This document shows, piece after piece, positions 1 to 12,620 of a stretch of DNA of 64,000 bases; position 1 is the first letter of the stretch, and each line of letters begins with the position of its first letter. The stretch comes from Ifrita kowaldi (lineage: Eukaryota; Chordata; Aves; Passeriformes; Cinclosomatidae), in NCBI GenBank assembly GCA_013398055.1, contig VZRS01014431.1, positions 398,426-462,425 on the forward strand. Reading direction: 5' to 3'. Made by a program: the position numbers and the translations under genes. Under the pieces are notes generated by a model. The model made no database searches. It saw only the letters and a list, made by a program, of their open reading frames with translations, and was not told where the DNA came from.

Positions 1-2090
1 AGGATTCTCCAAGGCACAGGGTAGCAGGAGGGTGCAGCACAAGGGTCCGGGCTCCCTCCATCCCTGCCTTGCCTACAGCAGGAGCAGTCCCTCCTTGTCA
101 CTCTCCATCCCTCTCCCGAGGGTGCTGTGACTTTGTCCTGCCCAACCAGGGAGGGACTGGATCCACACGGTTTTAGCCCCAGCATTTTCAATCTGTAGGG
201 AAACACAACGCCCCCGAAATTCAGACACAAAAGAAAGCACAAGGTAGGGAGGTTTTCAATCAAAGCCACTGCTGCTCCTGCAGTAAGGGCAGGTCAATAA
301 AGACCTTCCCCCAGCTCCCTTTGGAAAGTCACTGCAGATGACTTCTGCCAGCTCTTGCTATGTTTTTGCCTCCTTTAAATGCTTACTTGAGAATACCCAG
401 TAAGTGCAGATCACCAGGAACACACAAGGAACGGGTTGCTTTATAAGCTTTACTGCAATTATGGATAATGTTGGAAATATATACTGTATATTTCCTGTAT
501 GGTGGGACTGCTACGAGCACAGAAAATCCACATTGAAGGGGATTTCTATGCAAGTTATGCAGCAGATGAAGATTGTATTGCAAGCTTGAATTACTGATTC
601 AAGCTGCTTCTTTTCGTCTCCCCACCCAGTTCTCTAATGGCTTTTAAACTTAAATAGCCATATAAGTTAAAATGTTCTTTTATAGGGTGAAATAAACAGA
701 TTTTATGGTTCAGAAACTGCAAGTTTAGAGATCAACACTTTACCACTAATTCATGCAAGTTCAAGCTAAGGAAATGGCTCATTTTCCTCTCTACAGTCTC
801 TGATAATTTTTTTTCCTCCAAAAAATCTAAGATGCAATTTAAATTAGATGTTATGAAAACTCTGGATGCAGACAATGCTTTCTCTTGACAAAGTGCATCT
901 AGGCTGCTGCATTCCAGGTCCCAGTTCCCATGAAATCAGAGGAAAATTACTGCTGAAAACCTCAGATTGGCTGGAAATTGGTACAAAACTTTAGAATTTA
1001 TTGTACATATTATTGATTGGGCCTTAAAGCAAAAAAACAGAAAACACACAACAAAATAATAATAATAAAAAAAAAATCACAAGAAAGCTTTCATATGCCA
1101 CCCTGGTAATCTAAAAAAGTCTTACGACTGCAAACGCAATTTATACTTAAACTTCTTTTTAACTCTCAAATGCTGCAAAGAATATTTAGCCCAGTCCATT
1201 CCAGTGGAACAGTAGGAAATACCAGTTCCAGCTGTCCCAGGAGAGCAGAGGAGAAGCAGGACTGACAAGCCCCATACCTTCTACAACACATTTCCATTAC
1301 TAGAATTATCCATTGGATTTCATGGGTAACCCTGGCATTCCAGTGAGCCAGGGGAATAACCATGACCCAGAGATGTGAATTCCAGATGCATGTGAAAATA
1401 ATTGGAGGGTACAAAACCCCAGGAAGATACAGCTTGGAAAGGTTGGTATGATCTAAATGCACAGAAAGTTATTTTCAAACTGAGGAAGAGCAAGAACTGA
1501 TTCTACTGAGCAGTGGGAGACTCTGCCCTAAATAGTCTCAAGAAAAATTGTGGTGCCCTGATCATTTTATCAGAAAAATCACAGTGATTATGTTTCATTT
1601 GTCCATCTATATGTTTATTCAGCCCTCATCACTACAATTTTTGAGAGTCTCATATATCCAGTAACAGCAGAGGTGTATTTTTCTTCCCATTTATCAGCTA
1701 CATTAACCAGCATTTAAGTGGTTAAAATGGAGGTTTTGTTTCCAAGCAAAGATAATCCTGTTCCTGAGGACACCAGTAATGGTGGTATATGACAACATAA
1801 TCAGCAGCACAAGGATATAAACAACTCCCAATTATCCCAAACCAAAATTTTTGAACATCTTGTTACATTTTTTCCTTAGGCCTTAAAATTACTGAGTTGT
1901 TATGGTTGGATGCTTTGTGGTGAATAAATCTAGAATAATTCCCTGGAAAGAGTGAATTGCAGCGAAATTCTGTTAGAGCAAAAGACCACAGTACCAAGCT
2001 TATCCTGGCTTTCCCATCCATGGGGAAAAAAACCAGACCATGTTCTCGTTGTGTGGGGACAGGAGGTAAAGGGGGAGGAGCAGTGGTGAT
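1..2090. other. Non-coding stretch, no gene recognised
   Basis: No open frame here exceeds about 100 codons and none resembles a known protein. The first 180 bases are relatively GC-rich, and the rest is mostly AT-rich unique sequence. The only distinct internal structure is an A-rich simple repeat near 1.03-1.08 kb, listed separately. Positions 1500-1860 are AT-rich and low in repeats, as conserved non-coding DNA often is, but I see no specific motif cluster. Confidence 0.6.
1029..1076. repeat. A-rich simple repeat with (AAT)n core
   Basis: About 48 bases made almost only of A, with scattered C and T and an AAT-type run at about 1056-1067. This is ordinary low-complexity sequence. It could be the decayed poly-A or microsatellite tail of an old retroposon, but no recognisable element body lies beside it. 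Confidence 0.8.
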
Positions 2091-2104
2091 GTGATTTCTA
2101 GGAA

Positions 2105-2290
2105 GTGGGAAGCAGCTGCACGGAAAACAGGCAAGAGGAGAGCGCAACACGAACGCCACGCAGCGGTGGGATTTCTTGCACTTTTGCTTCTGTCAAAAGG
2201 CCAAATTCCCTGCGCCTCCAGGTGAGTAACAAAACAACAACTGGGAAAAAGCCCCATTGCACACGAACACAACCTGAACGGAATTTGAGA
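2105..2290. other. CpG-richer patch containing a consensus splice donor
   Basis: About eleven CpG dinucleotides fall within roughly 190 bases, clearly denser than the flanking sequence, where CpG is rare. The patch is too short for a standard CpG island. Inside it, at 2219-2227, is CAG|GTGAGT, a perfect match to the consensus 5' splice site on the + strand. There is no obvious TATA box. An open frame (+, 2105-2422) runs through the donor but resembles no known protein. It could be the first exon of an unannotated non-coding transcript, or chance. Confidence 0.4.
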
Positions 2291-2300
2291 GGATCCCTCG

Positions 2301-2837
2301 GTGCCGTTTCCCACATGAGGTGCTTGGAGGCACCCATCATGTCTCAGAGCTCTCACACAGATAGGAACACGAGATTCTGTGCTAGGAACAGAGATGTCAC
2401 AGGACACGGCATTCAGATCTGAATACAGATCAAAGTAACCACATTGAGAGCCAAATCCAAGCTTGGGCTTTGAATATACCTCCAAAACATGGATGTTTTT
2501 GGAGCTAGAGTTTGGGTTCTGTCATCCATCTAATCTAAAATTGGGTGGATCAAAGATGTTCAGTCTGAGGCTTAGCAAAGTGCTAACAGATACTTTTGAA
2601 TAGAAATGGTTCAGTGAAATGCTCCAAGTGAGAAATAAATTTGTTGGTGGGCAAGCTGTGAAGTGAAGGAGAAGTGAAACTGACTGAGGAAATTGCTGTG
2701 TACCTATTGACTGCTTTGATATGTTACCTTGTGAGGTTGGATTTATGTGCAACAGGAGCGAAGGAGAGGCACAACGTGGTTGAGGAATTGGACCAGAAAG
2801 TTGGTAGCAATGCCAGAAAAGACTGGAAATTAAGAAG
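2301..2837. other. Non-coding stretch, nothing recognised
   Basis: Unique sequence between the CpG-richer patch and the MIR element. The frames open here on the - strand (up to about 160 codons) overlap one another in different frames and have no recognisable domain, so I treat them as chance. No repeat was identified. Confidence 0.5.
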
Positions 2838-2990
2838 GATGCCCAGTGGTTTGAGCGCTGGCTTGGAAACCAGCAGCAATCATATGTTTGGTTCTTCATC
2901 CCAAATTTCCTGTATGACCTTGGCCAAGTCATCCAGTGCCTCAGCTTCCAACGACTCAAATGGAGCTCATAAAGCTTGTTAAAAAACAAG
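2838..2990 (+). repeat. MIR-type tRNA-derived SINE, decayed
   Basis: The order of words follows the MIR consensus. First comes the tRNA-like head (AGTGGTTTGAGCGC, then GGCTTGGAAACCAG). A B-box-like GGTTCTTCATCCC follows, then the core TGTATGACCTTGGCCAAGTC, then TGCCTCAGCTTCC. Last is a degenerate AAATGG with CTCATAAAGCTTGTT. MIRs are ancient amniote SINEs mobilised by L2-type LINEs, and bird genomes keep a modest number of old copies. The copy is diverged and certainly inactive. Ends are approximate. Confidence 0.8.
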
Positions 2991-4198
2991 AAAACTTGTG
3001 GGGAGGAAGGACCATCTCTCACCCATTTCAGCCTCACAGCTTAGAGGTGGCCTGACAGAATCGCTAAACAAAGGAGACTGGATGGCTTCCTGAATTATTC
3101 AAAATAGAAATACAAATATAAAATTATAGAAAAGAGCTGCCTGCAGAACGCTTCAAGCTGTAGGGACCAGCCTGGTTATAGATCTTCCAACATTTCCATG
3201 CTCTAAGGAAGCCACACTCCTGCTCAAGCTATAGGAAAAACACTCAAAGCATTGCACAACTCTGGCTGGCACTGGCATTTGCTCTGTAGATGGCACAAGT
3301 GCTAACCTTATTTTCTACAATGTTTATGCCAACGTAAAGTGGAAATAACTGTAGGAATTAATCCTGACATACATATGTGAGACATCTGGCCACATCAACA
3401 CTATCATTTATTCCAGAGCATGCATTTTCCTGGCCACCATTTTTCAGCCTACCTTAGTCAACTGCAATGACATTTTTGGCCAGTACAAAGTTTTGACCTG
3501 ATGTCTGTGTAGATCTGAAAGGAATTTCCCCTTCAACACCCATGATCTTCCATTAAGCAAAGCCAGTTCCATGATTCCTGGAAGAATTAAGCAGTACAAA
3601 TACCCTGTAACTCTGGATCCTTGCAGTTAATGCTCTGGTCTTCTTTTAAGGGACAAGAAGTTAATTCTTTCACACCTAGTGCTGGTGGGTCATTTGGGGA
3701 CAGTCTTATCACTCCGTGAGGAAAGGTACATTCCTAAATAATTCAAAATCTCAGATGCTGTTTATTCTTCTGCTCTAACTGACCAAGTGTTATGCAAATT
3801 TTAGAGTGAAAAATATGCATTCAGCCTTGCAAAAGGAATTACAGCCTAGATGGGTTGCTCTGTTCTGGAGAAAACAAAGGATAAGAGTTTACTGATCATG
3901 GAGAGTTTTCTCCTGCTGTTACACACATTCACTTCATCCATAGTGACAATTAGAGAGGGGCAAGCATTTCTACTACTGTGTCATCCCAACTTGGCCCATA
4001 GCAGTTTCTGAAGAAGGATTTTTTCTTGAGGCACAGATATCTTTAATGGAACAACACTCTTGGGCAAGTCTTAGTATAGAGTATAGAAAGGAAGCAACCA
4101 CTTAAATACCTACAAAATTAGAAGCTGAATTTCTACTGAAAGCCAAGTGAATGTTTGCATTAAAGGTCAATCTTGATAAAGATATTTGGGCAATAAAA

Positions 4199-4250
4199 AC
4201 AATGAAAATAATCAAATTGATCAGTAAAATCAGAACAATGACAATAATCA
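4199..4250 (+). repeat. Short direct repeat, 36-bp spacing
   Basis: Two 16-base copies with one difference, ACAATGAAAATAATCA at 4199-4214 and ACAATGACAATAATCA at 4235-4250. They lie inside A-rich sequence, so chance or slippage is likely. Confidence 0.6.
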
Positions 4251-4979
4251 GCAGCAGAGACATAAAATTTAAAACTGAGCTTACAACAAAATATAGGTTC
4301 GAAAAGAATTAGAAGTTGAAACTTTTCCTCCTTCTAATTATTCCTTCAAGTGTGATTTTCAAACTTCCATTCAGCTGCTGCTTAAGCCTGATAGCTCTGA
4401 AAACTCCTGGCTGCCAGGTACACCTGTGTTAAAAGTCCCCAGAAGCTGACATGGTGTTTCACTTACAGTACACAACTGCTCTGCTTGCAGAGGGCAAAGC
4501 TGTTGCCTTCCTGCTGGAAATGTTAAGGCAAACTGTGGAAAACAAGGGCTATGTCCTAAACCTTGCTCACTCACTGTTTTACACTTTTCCATCTTGGGAA
4601 TGCAGCTCCCATTGATACATCTAATTGGGAGAAAATGCTCAGGTCTAAACCTTGCAGTTCCCTGCAGGAAGGTAACTCAGCAAAGATATCCAGGTCTGCG
4701 TATGTCTCACATGTGTGAACACGGTATTTACTTTTTCCAAGCAACATCCAGCGGAAAACCACGGAAACCTCTTTAGCCACAGAGACACAAAGATGCATCA
4801 GAGAACATTCTCACAAATTACATGCATCTTTATGCACAAGCAAAGCCAAAGCTAGCTGCTTCCCCCTGTAGTGTAAAAATTCCTGTACAGATTACACACC
4901 TTATTAATTCTAGAGCAGTGAACTTTCCTCCTAGTTTATAACGAAGTGTTACATTATTAGTCAGGCTTCCCAGCAACTT

Positions 4980-5340
4980 TTGATAAAAATGGTGTTTTTA
5001 TTGCTGTATAAAAAATACAAAGCGAGTTAAATGTTCAGTATTTTCTTATAAAATATTTAAGTTTATAAACTGTTGCAAACAGGCTGGTGTTTATATAATA
5101 TTCACAGACATCTGTAATGCCTCTCATGAAAGCTAATGTATAAGCTCTTAGCTACTGCAAAAGTGTTTTAAAGATGCTCTGCCCATCTTAAAGTGTAATT
5201 CTACATAGTCTGAAGAGCTACTTTGATAACAGTTTGTTTTGAGCTTAATGTTTATTCCTCCCACTGCTGTCTAGGCTGAAATTTGCTTACTTTATAATTG
5301 AGGGCCCCAGTGCATTTAAAATTTAAATACCTGACTAGGA
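4980..5340. promoter_or_regulatory. Candidate conserved AT-rich non-coding block
   Basis: AT-rich, repeat-free sequence with many TTTAT, TTAAA and TAAT words. It also contains a perfect small palindrome, ATTTAAA-A-TTTAAAT, at 5314-5328. This texture is typical of deeply conserved vertebrate enhancers, but texture alone is weak evidence and conservation was not measured. Confidence 0.25.
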
Positions 5341-8300
5341 CACACTTACTCAGCAGAAAGCACACACAGGCCTAATTTCAGGTACATGCTTACATCCTTT
5401 ATGTCTCAGGACTCAAATCATACGCCCACATTATTTAACAGACAGAAAAGCAGTTGGGAATACAGGCATTTCTGAGGCAGAAGAATGAATTTCCCAAAGG
5501 AAAGAAGCTCTAATGACTTCTTCCCAGGTATTGCCCAAGTATCTACCACTACTAAGAAACAACTGCTGTTGTTGTAATTCTTGTTGCGTGTTCCTGTAGA
5601 TATTTTATTTTTGTTGCTAAAATAAATAATAAAGCTACTGAGACTACAAGCACACAACTGCTCCTACATCCAACAAAATGCCAAGCAGAAGTGGGATTCT
5701 TCTCCCCCATCAATAGATTGCCAGGTGTCATATTTGCACCTTGTGACATTTTGATGTCAACCACCAGGAAGAGTCAAGAATATTTATAATTTTGAGTGCC
5801 TTGTTTAAAACTGAACAATGTCAGAGAGACTTTCCTTGGATTTCTCCTTCAGCTCATTCAGAGGCAGCAGAGCTGATGCAAGAACTCTGTAAGTCTCAAC
5901 CACACAACCTGATGCCAACAGCTGACCAGCACAGTCTGAAGAGAGTCGTGGCATTCCCCTCAAACCTATTTCCACTACACATCAAGTGTAAACTTGGATC
6001 AAATGTGGTTCTGAACCCAAAGGCTCACAGTGAGGATCTCAGGTTACCCTCATCTGGCTCCACTCAACGTCTTCAGTGCAGTCTTGCCCAGCAATCACTT
6101 TATGGCTTCTGCAGACGGAGCATTTGCAGCACTTCATATTTGAAAAGGCCAAGTGGTTGGTGATCAGTACCAAACCACCAGCTCCACTGAATGACAGCCT
6201 TTCTGCTCCCTCACGCAAGTCACAGACTGGAAAACAGCAATGCAAGCCCACAGCAATGTTTACTATTGAGGAGCAGTTTCCATATCTACCTCTTTCTTCC
6301 CACTATAAAACTACATTTTATAAATTCCAACTTAGCTGATTGCCAGGTGATGGTCAGAGCTGTGATCTCACATCAGGGACAAGCATTTCTCACACATGCT
6401 TTGGGCCAGGTGAAGACAACCACAGGCTGGATGGCAAGTCCAGGTCTGAGGAGCAAGAACAAGCTGCAGGAATGGAGCAGATGAACTGTAAGCAGGTACA
6501 AGAATCTGAAATGGGGATCACATGGGTGCCACACAAGTAGACCTCATGAAAGAAACAGCTCTGAAAGTCTGTGAGATCTATGAGTTCCAGGTGTGGGACC
6601 TGATGGAGAAAGGTTGCCAGTATCTCACTGTGTACTGGATAAACAAGGTGCACACTGACCATCTCCCCTGGTCCTTTCCTCATCCTTATCCTGGCTATGC
6701 TGGGACTTTGACCATCTAAATGTCATCACAGATTAATATGGTGGGAGTCAGTCAAGTGCTACAAGAAAGCTTTAAAACTCACCTATCCCAGTCAAAAGAC
6801 TGATTAAAGGAACACAAAACATGTCACCAGACTATTCCTCTGGGCAGCCATACTCACAAATAAACACAGGTTGTGAAAGTAAAGGAGCAAGGGCAGCTGT
6901 AGGATACACTGGGAGAATATCCTTCCCCTCTCCAGCACACACATGATCCCAGCCTCAGAGCTTTTTCTCTTTATTTATGACGACTGACACATAGTTTGTA
7001 CTTGATTTTAAGGGAAGTTACAATGAGGAGTAAATTAATGTGCTGTTTTCCAGGAAACATGTGGCAGAGCTGGTATTCATCAATGTGGAGCACACGTGAC
7101 AGGTTGTCTGACGGGAGAGGAAAACCTGCACTCGACACAAAGTGCATTCAGAGAAGACTTAAAGAGAAACTAGATGTTCTTATATCCCACTCTGTTACTC
7201 AAACAGTGCCCAAAAGTAACTCTAGCCTGCTTTTTCTTCTTTACATTGCCTTTCTTTCAAGGGTGTGAGGAACTATTTAGCACCTTCTGTTGTCTGCATC
7301 CCATGCTCATAGATAATCTGGGAATTTTCTGTTTTAACCACATTATGTATAATAGCCAAAAATGTAGGGGACTGGAGCTGTCCTCAGTGTATTTCCCCTC
7401 AGCTTTTCTCATGTGAAGATTTTTATGTTGTTCCTCTGTGCAATTTACAGGATCTGTGATCATGGAGGGGAAGTTCCATAGTACTTAAAGGCCTAAAGCA
7501 ACCCCAGGACAAGAGCTCTCATCCTGTGAGAAAAAATTCAGAGTCCTCAGGGTTTTTTTTTTCATAGTTTCTACTCCTACGTTAGGTGTAAGCAAATTAT
7601 TTTGCTTACAACTGGACAGATCTGCCACCTTATGGGTCTGTGTCCCCAAGAAGACTCATCCTCTACAGTAAATGCAGAAACACATAATTCCTCCCTAAGC
7701 TCTTGCAGAGTGACAGACGGAGCCAGTGCAGCAGGTCATACTTCTGCTAAACTCACACAAGTAATATTTCCTTCACAGATCCAGCCCTTCTGGAGCTCCT
7801 TCTCCACCCACACCTAAATAGCCTCCTTTAGAGCTTCGCAAGCCAGGACTGAGCAAACTGACAGGTCCCCTCTGCTACCATTTATACACTGTAACATCAT
7901 CTCTGGTGTCCACACACAGTGGCCAGAAAGGTGCCCACTCTTTCAGTAGGTAAATGGCATCTGGTTCACAGAGTGACACAGAACAAAAACACCTGCACAG
8001 ACAAACAGCTGTTCCCAAAGATCCTCTGTGCAATGCTAATGGCACTGAACACGACCTTCAAAAATTCATTGGGTAGTATATTAACTCTACTCAAAGCATG
8101 AATTTATAGAGGAAGGGAAAAAACTCTAAAAAAAATCAAGACTGAAGAATATTCCTTTTCAGGACAAAGGTGCTCTGGTAAATTAAAAAAAAACCCAAAA
8201 AACTATTTTAAAATAAATTTAAATAATTATAAGTGAGGAACAGCCTGAAAACATTCCCTTCCCTGCCCTTTTTAATTTAATGAGGGGCATTAGTTAACAC

Positions 8301-9214
8301 TGGCAATAACAGACTGCTGTGGTAACTCATCACTACCACTACAACCCAGCTGTAATCAGACAGAAAGGTACCAAGGGTTGGCCAGTGCAATCATTACCAG
8401 ATTGAGATTATTCAAAGAAAGGAAAAAAAGAGCAAGAGGGTTGTTTTTTCAAAAAGGAACCTTTATTTGATTAACTCCTTGCCATCTATTTTAATTCTTC
8501 CTTCTTCATGTAGTCATTTTCCACTCATCTCTCCCAGCTCCCCTGCTTGCTTTGCTTAGCAATGCACTTCTTGCAAGCACATGAAAACTATTCCAATGGT
8601 ACCAATCATGCATATTCTCAAAAGGCAGGCTTACCCTAAAAAGCACTCAGAGTCAGAACAAGATGCAAGACAAGTGGATCCAGCAAATGAATAGGAGGCA
8701 TCACAGTGAGACAATTATGATGAATATAAATAAGCTGGCGAAAAGAAATATCATTTCACTGAAACATGCAATTTTGCTGAACCCAAAATCATTCTTGGAG
8801 ACAAATCTGTCTTCAGAGAGCTTTCAGGATGAGGATTTTTGAGGTTGCGTCAGCTGTGATCAAAGAGAGCAACATCCCAGATATTTATACTGAGTCTGTC
8901 CTCATCCTGCAATGGCAAATATTGAATGTGACAATTGCCATTATCTGACCATCTCACGGTGCAAAGTTCACAAGAGCCATTTTTGGGACAGAGAATGTTT
9001 TTAAAGCCAGTTAGTCCACACCCTCCCTTGCTTTTGTTTAGAAGTCACTGTGCAGCACTAGGTAGCAATACCTGAGCCAATCCAGCATGAAGCAGCTGGA
9101 GTACAGAGAGCAGCACGGACTCGCTCAGCTGCCCAGAGCCACGAGGTGGAGATGATCCCCAGCCCCAGATGCTGCAGTGGGGGCAGCTCAGTCAGGTACC
9201 TCCAGAGAGAACTG

Positions 9215-9254
9215 CACAGCCTCCTCTGGACACCCACAGCCTCCTCTGGACACT
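9215..9254 (+). repeat. 20-bp tandem duplication, two copies
   Basis: Two adjacent 20-base units, 9215-9234 and 9235-9254, differ only at the last base (CACAGCCTCCTCTGGACACC against the same ending in T). The near identity points to a recent duplication. It falls in a GC-richer region (about 9060-9290) with no identified gene. Confidence 0.95.
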
Positions 9255-10493
9255 GCACACACCTCTCTGCTTTAGCCTGAACAGTCAAAGCTGGAACAGC
9301 TCATGGAGCACTGCACATTTCTGACATGGTGCAATAAGTTGGACAAATCCAATCACCCAAACACTGCCAGTAACTCTAGTTACTAATGATCTACAGGATG
9401 AAAACCATCCAGCAAAATGCAGCAGTTTTGAGGGGTTTAGTGTGGATTATTTCTTTTCCTTCTCTCTTACTTTTTTGCCCATTAGGGAATTACTAATTGT
9501 TCCAAACTGATATTAATTGGCTCACAGCTCCACATACATTGTCAAACTGCTGGTCAGCTGGCGGGCACACCGTGCTTTCCCCCCTAGATTTCTTGCACAG
9601 CTGGATTTGCCATCTGAAAGGTCCTTCCCATTTCCAGCTCTGCAATCCTTCCAGGCAGAAGGGAGAAGAGGAACAGACAGATGCCTTTCCACAGAGATGT
9701 AACAACCCTAGCAGGTTCTCAGCATGTCAATAACAATCTAATCAGGCTGCATTATACTGAGGGGAAAATGAGGTCTCTGACTTTGCCAGAACACTTCACA
9801 CATCCGCCTGCTCCTACAAACACATACAACACACTCCAGTTTCCAGATGCAGATAAGGATAACCACAGCGTGGAAAACAATCCAAGAACTAGTCTAGCCA
9901 ACTCCTAGCTGGACCTCAGCCTCTTTCCACCTCCTCTCCTTGTTCTGGAATAACAATCTCTGCCTGTAAATTTAATGAAATTTCACAGACAACTGCTGTG
10001 TGTTGATGTCGCAGACAGTGCCCTGCTGCTCTGAGCATACACAGGAAAGCTGTCCCACCTTGCCTCTCCTCCTGTCCTGGTGTAATCACAGGGAAACCTG
10101 CAAGCCTAGCTACGCCCAGGAAGTAGGAATTTATCCTGGAAAAGCCCTGATGGCACTCCGAGAAAGAACAGCTGCAAGGACCTCTCCTCCCTACACGGGC
10201 AACCAATTGTACAGAAATGTCCTGCAGGTCACCAAAAAATAGTGCACCAGGATTTTCTGTGCAGTCCAGTTCCTACCAGAGCTCCCTCCCTGGGCAGGGC
10301 TGATTAAAGCTGACCTAACCCCGACTGTAAAACTGAGGGTCTGATCCTCAGATGACCATAGTTAGCCCGAATTAGTCACTGACTTGTGAATCAGAGAGCA
10401 ACAAACCACCACAGACAGCAGAGCCGCATGCTGGCTGCTTCTCCAGTGTGCTCCGAGGCAAGGACTCATACCCAGTAGCAATCTGTTTCCGTG

Positions 10494-10579
10494 AAAAAAA
10501 AAAAAAATTATAAAACAGCAAAATAGGATTCTGAGTCCAGACTCACTGCCTGCAGGAAGGAGGAGGATTTTTTTTTTTT
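10494..10579. repeat. Opposed poly-A and poly-T runs
   Basis: Fourteen A at 10494-10507 and twelve T at 10568-10579 flank about 60 bp of unique sequence, so the two runs could pair. No SINE body lies between them. I annotate them only as homopolymers. Confidence 0.85.
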
Positions 10580-10825
10580 CTTTCCTGGCTGATTACCTAA
10601 AGAAAAAAAAATTACTAGCTCCAGTGAATGAAAAAGAACCTTTCAGTCCAAAGTCCTCAGTCAGGCCATCCAAATTCCCGGTTGCCTTGATCTCTTTTCC
10701 AGCCAATGAGCTCCTCTTATGCTCTGACTGATGGTGTTGTATATTTAAAAATGTGTTTATTCTGACAATTTGCTCCTCTTTTATGTAAGAGGACAGGCAA
10801 GCAACTCATCCCCCAAACCTCAAGG

Positions 10826-10903
10826 AAAGAGCACAAACCTTGGCTGCAAGACTATTTGGCTCCCTGAAGACTGTTGATCCTTGGACAAACTGTTATTCCA
10901 TCC
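10826..10903 (+). repeat. Possible decayed MIR fragment
   Basis: The words AAGAGCACAAACC, GGCTGCAAGACT and TGATCCTTGGACAAACT appear in the order and approximate spacing of the MIR head and core. Divergence is high, and this could be chance. Confidence 0.3.
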
Positions 10904-12514
10904 CTAAAAGATGTACTTACCCCGAAAAAGAAAATGCACACACAAACATACAAGTGAGTATTAAGAGCTTTGGTAGATCTCTGACTCTGGCCCTGTGACT
11001 AAAGTGTCAGCTGCTTCTGCAGAAATGGACAGGGTAGTGGAAAAAAAAATCCCAACCCAAAAAACAGAGGAAGGGCGAACACTGAACTGCCCACAGCTGG
11101 ACTGAGCTGAACTTCCATGGCTAAGCCACTAACACTGGGTTCTCCTCAGTGCCTCAGTGTCAGTGAGGTTATGGAAACCAGAAGGGCAAACAAGTGGGAA
11201 TTTCTAAACAGATCAAGGGCTAGAGGAAGGGGAAAAAAGGGTGTGGGGGAGAAAAGTCAGAGAACATCCGTTCTGTGGAGGGCTGTGTGTTTCTCAGGGT
11301 ACCCAGGAGAAGGGGAGATATGCCTGTACAAGAGAGGTCAGCGGGTATCAGATCACATCACCCCTTTCCTCTTTCCCTTGGCTGCCTCTTAACACTCCCT
11401 TTTGAGTGCATTTCCCTTTGGTTGTGGGAAAAGCATATTCCACCCGCCCTCTTAAAAAGCATGTTGCAGTGGTGCTGCCTGAAATAGAAACCAGATTTTT
11501 GTCTTCCAGACCCCTGCCTCAGCTAAGGCCTGGCCTTAATCCGAGCAGAAAAGACAGGACTGGAAAGGTGTGCACAACCCCGCTTTACACCCAGAGAGCA
11601 TATGAATTACTCCAAACAGAGCTGGTGGGGCTCTTTAGTCCCTTTTACTCCCTTTTCCTAATGAGTTCACCCCTGGTTTTAGCAGGAAAGCCTGCACAAA
11701 TACATCTCCAGCTCTGCATAAACCTCGGCATGCTCAGGGGTCAGCAGCCCTGAAAATGATGACCAGACAGCCACATGATGAATGGAGCACACGGACCAGA
11801 CTAAAATACACCTTCAAATTAAGTCCAATTTCAATAAATCCCCCTATTTTTGTTACTATTGGCTAGCTTAAACTGCATTTAGTGTCTACCATTTGTCTTC
11901 TTTTTGCACAACCTTTTTGTAGTTAGCAGAGATTGCCTTTAACAAAACCAAAAAGAAGCACATGAGCTCATCATCTACCGGGCTACACCCTCACACTCCA
12001 TGGCCTCATTCCCGAGGGTTTCCCCATTTAAAGTCACTCCTGATATCCAGACCCTGGTCTCCTGGGATGTCACCCAGGTGCTGTCCTGGGGAGAAAAGGG
12101 GATGAAGGTTTTACTGAGGGCTGGCCAGGAGAGGGGACACGACCTCCATGGAGGTAGCAGCCAGCCATGAGAGCCATGGGAAGCAACAGCCAGGCTGAGT
12201 GAGTCCCTGCCCAGTCCCTGCCTCCAGCTGAGCTGCTGGAGGAGCCCTTGGCCATGCTCACACCGAGTACCCTGCCCAGAGGGCAGGACCCAAGTGCTCT
12301 CCACCATGCGCAGTTCCAGGCTGCTAATAAGAATGGAAATGGATAAGAAATTGATGCCTCGTTATCTTCAGATGGCATTGACTCTGGAATGCAGCCAGAC
12401 AGCCATCCTGGACTGGCAGCTTCCTTGCAAAAAATTTCCTGCAAAACCTCCTACCTGCGGCAGTCCTGCATTTCCCACCCACATGGTTTATCCTGAATCT
12501 TTCCAGATGGGACA

Positions 12515-12620
12515 TGTGGCACTTAGGACACGGTTTAATGGTGTAATTGGCAGTGCTAGATTAACAGTTGGGCTCTATGATTTTAGAGTTCTTTTCCAAC
12601 CTAACCAGCTCTGTGATTCA
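12515..12620 (+). mobile_element. CR1 LINE 3' end fragment, sense
   Basis: This is the terminal part of a CR1 non-LTR retrotransposon. TGTGGCACTTAGG is followed by CACGGTTTAATGG, TTAACAGTTGGGCTCTATGA, TTTTAGAGTTCTTTTCCAAC and finally CTCTGTGATTC. That is the standard 3' order for avian CR1 in the sense direction. The element is 5'-truncated to about 106 bp and carries no reverse transcriptase, so it is inactive. It is the strongest single indicator that the DNA is avian. Confidence 0.93.

Larger units (their letters stand above)
2991..9214. other. Non-coding stretch, no gene recognised
   Basis: About 6.2 kb without a supportable gene; open frames are at most about 120 codons and unrelated to known families. 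Local structure includes a short direct repeat near 4.2 kb and an AT-rich block at about 4980-5340 listed separately. An A/T-rich run lies at about 8180-8235. The rest is unique sequence with ordinary base composition, and no CR1, tRNA or other RNA gene was seen. Confidence 0.6.
9255..12514. other. Non-coding stretch with homopolymer runs
   Basis: No supportable gene. It contains an A run of 14 at 10494-10507 and a T run of 12 at 10568-10579, about 60 bp apart. It also holds a weak MIR-like stretch listed separately. The open frames at 11.1-11.8 kb and 12.0-12.4 kb lie in GC-richer sequence, overlap on both strands and match nothing I know. Confidence 0.6.

Noticed and set aside
2000..2485. 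161-codon open frame on the - strand over the CpG-richer patch
   Set aside because: Other frames on both strands are open over the same bases and the product matches no known family; composition explains it.
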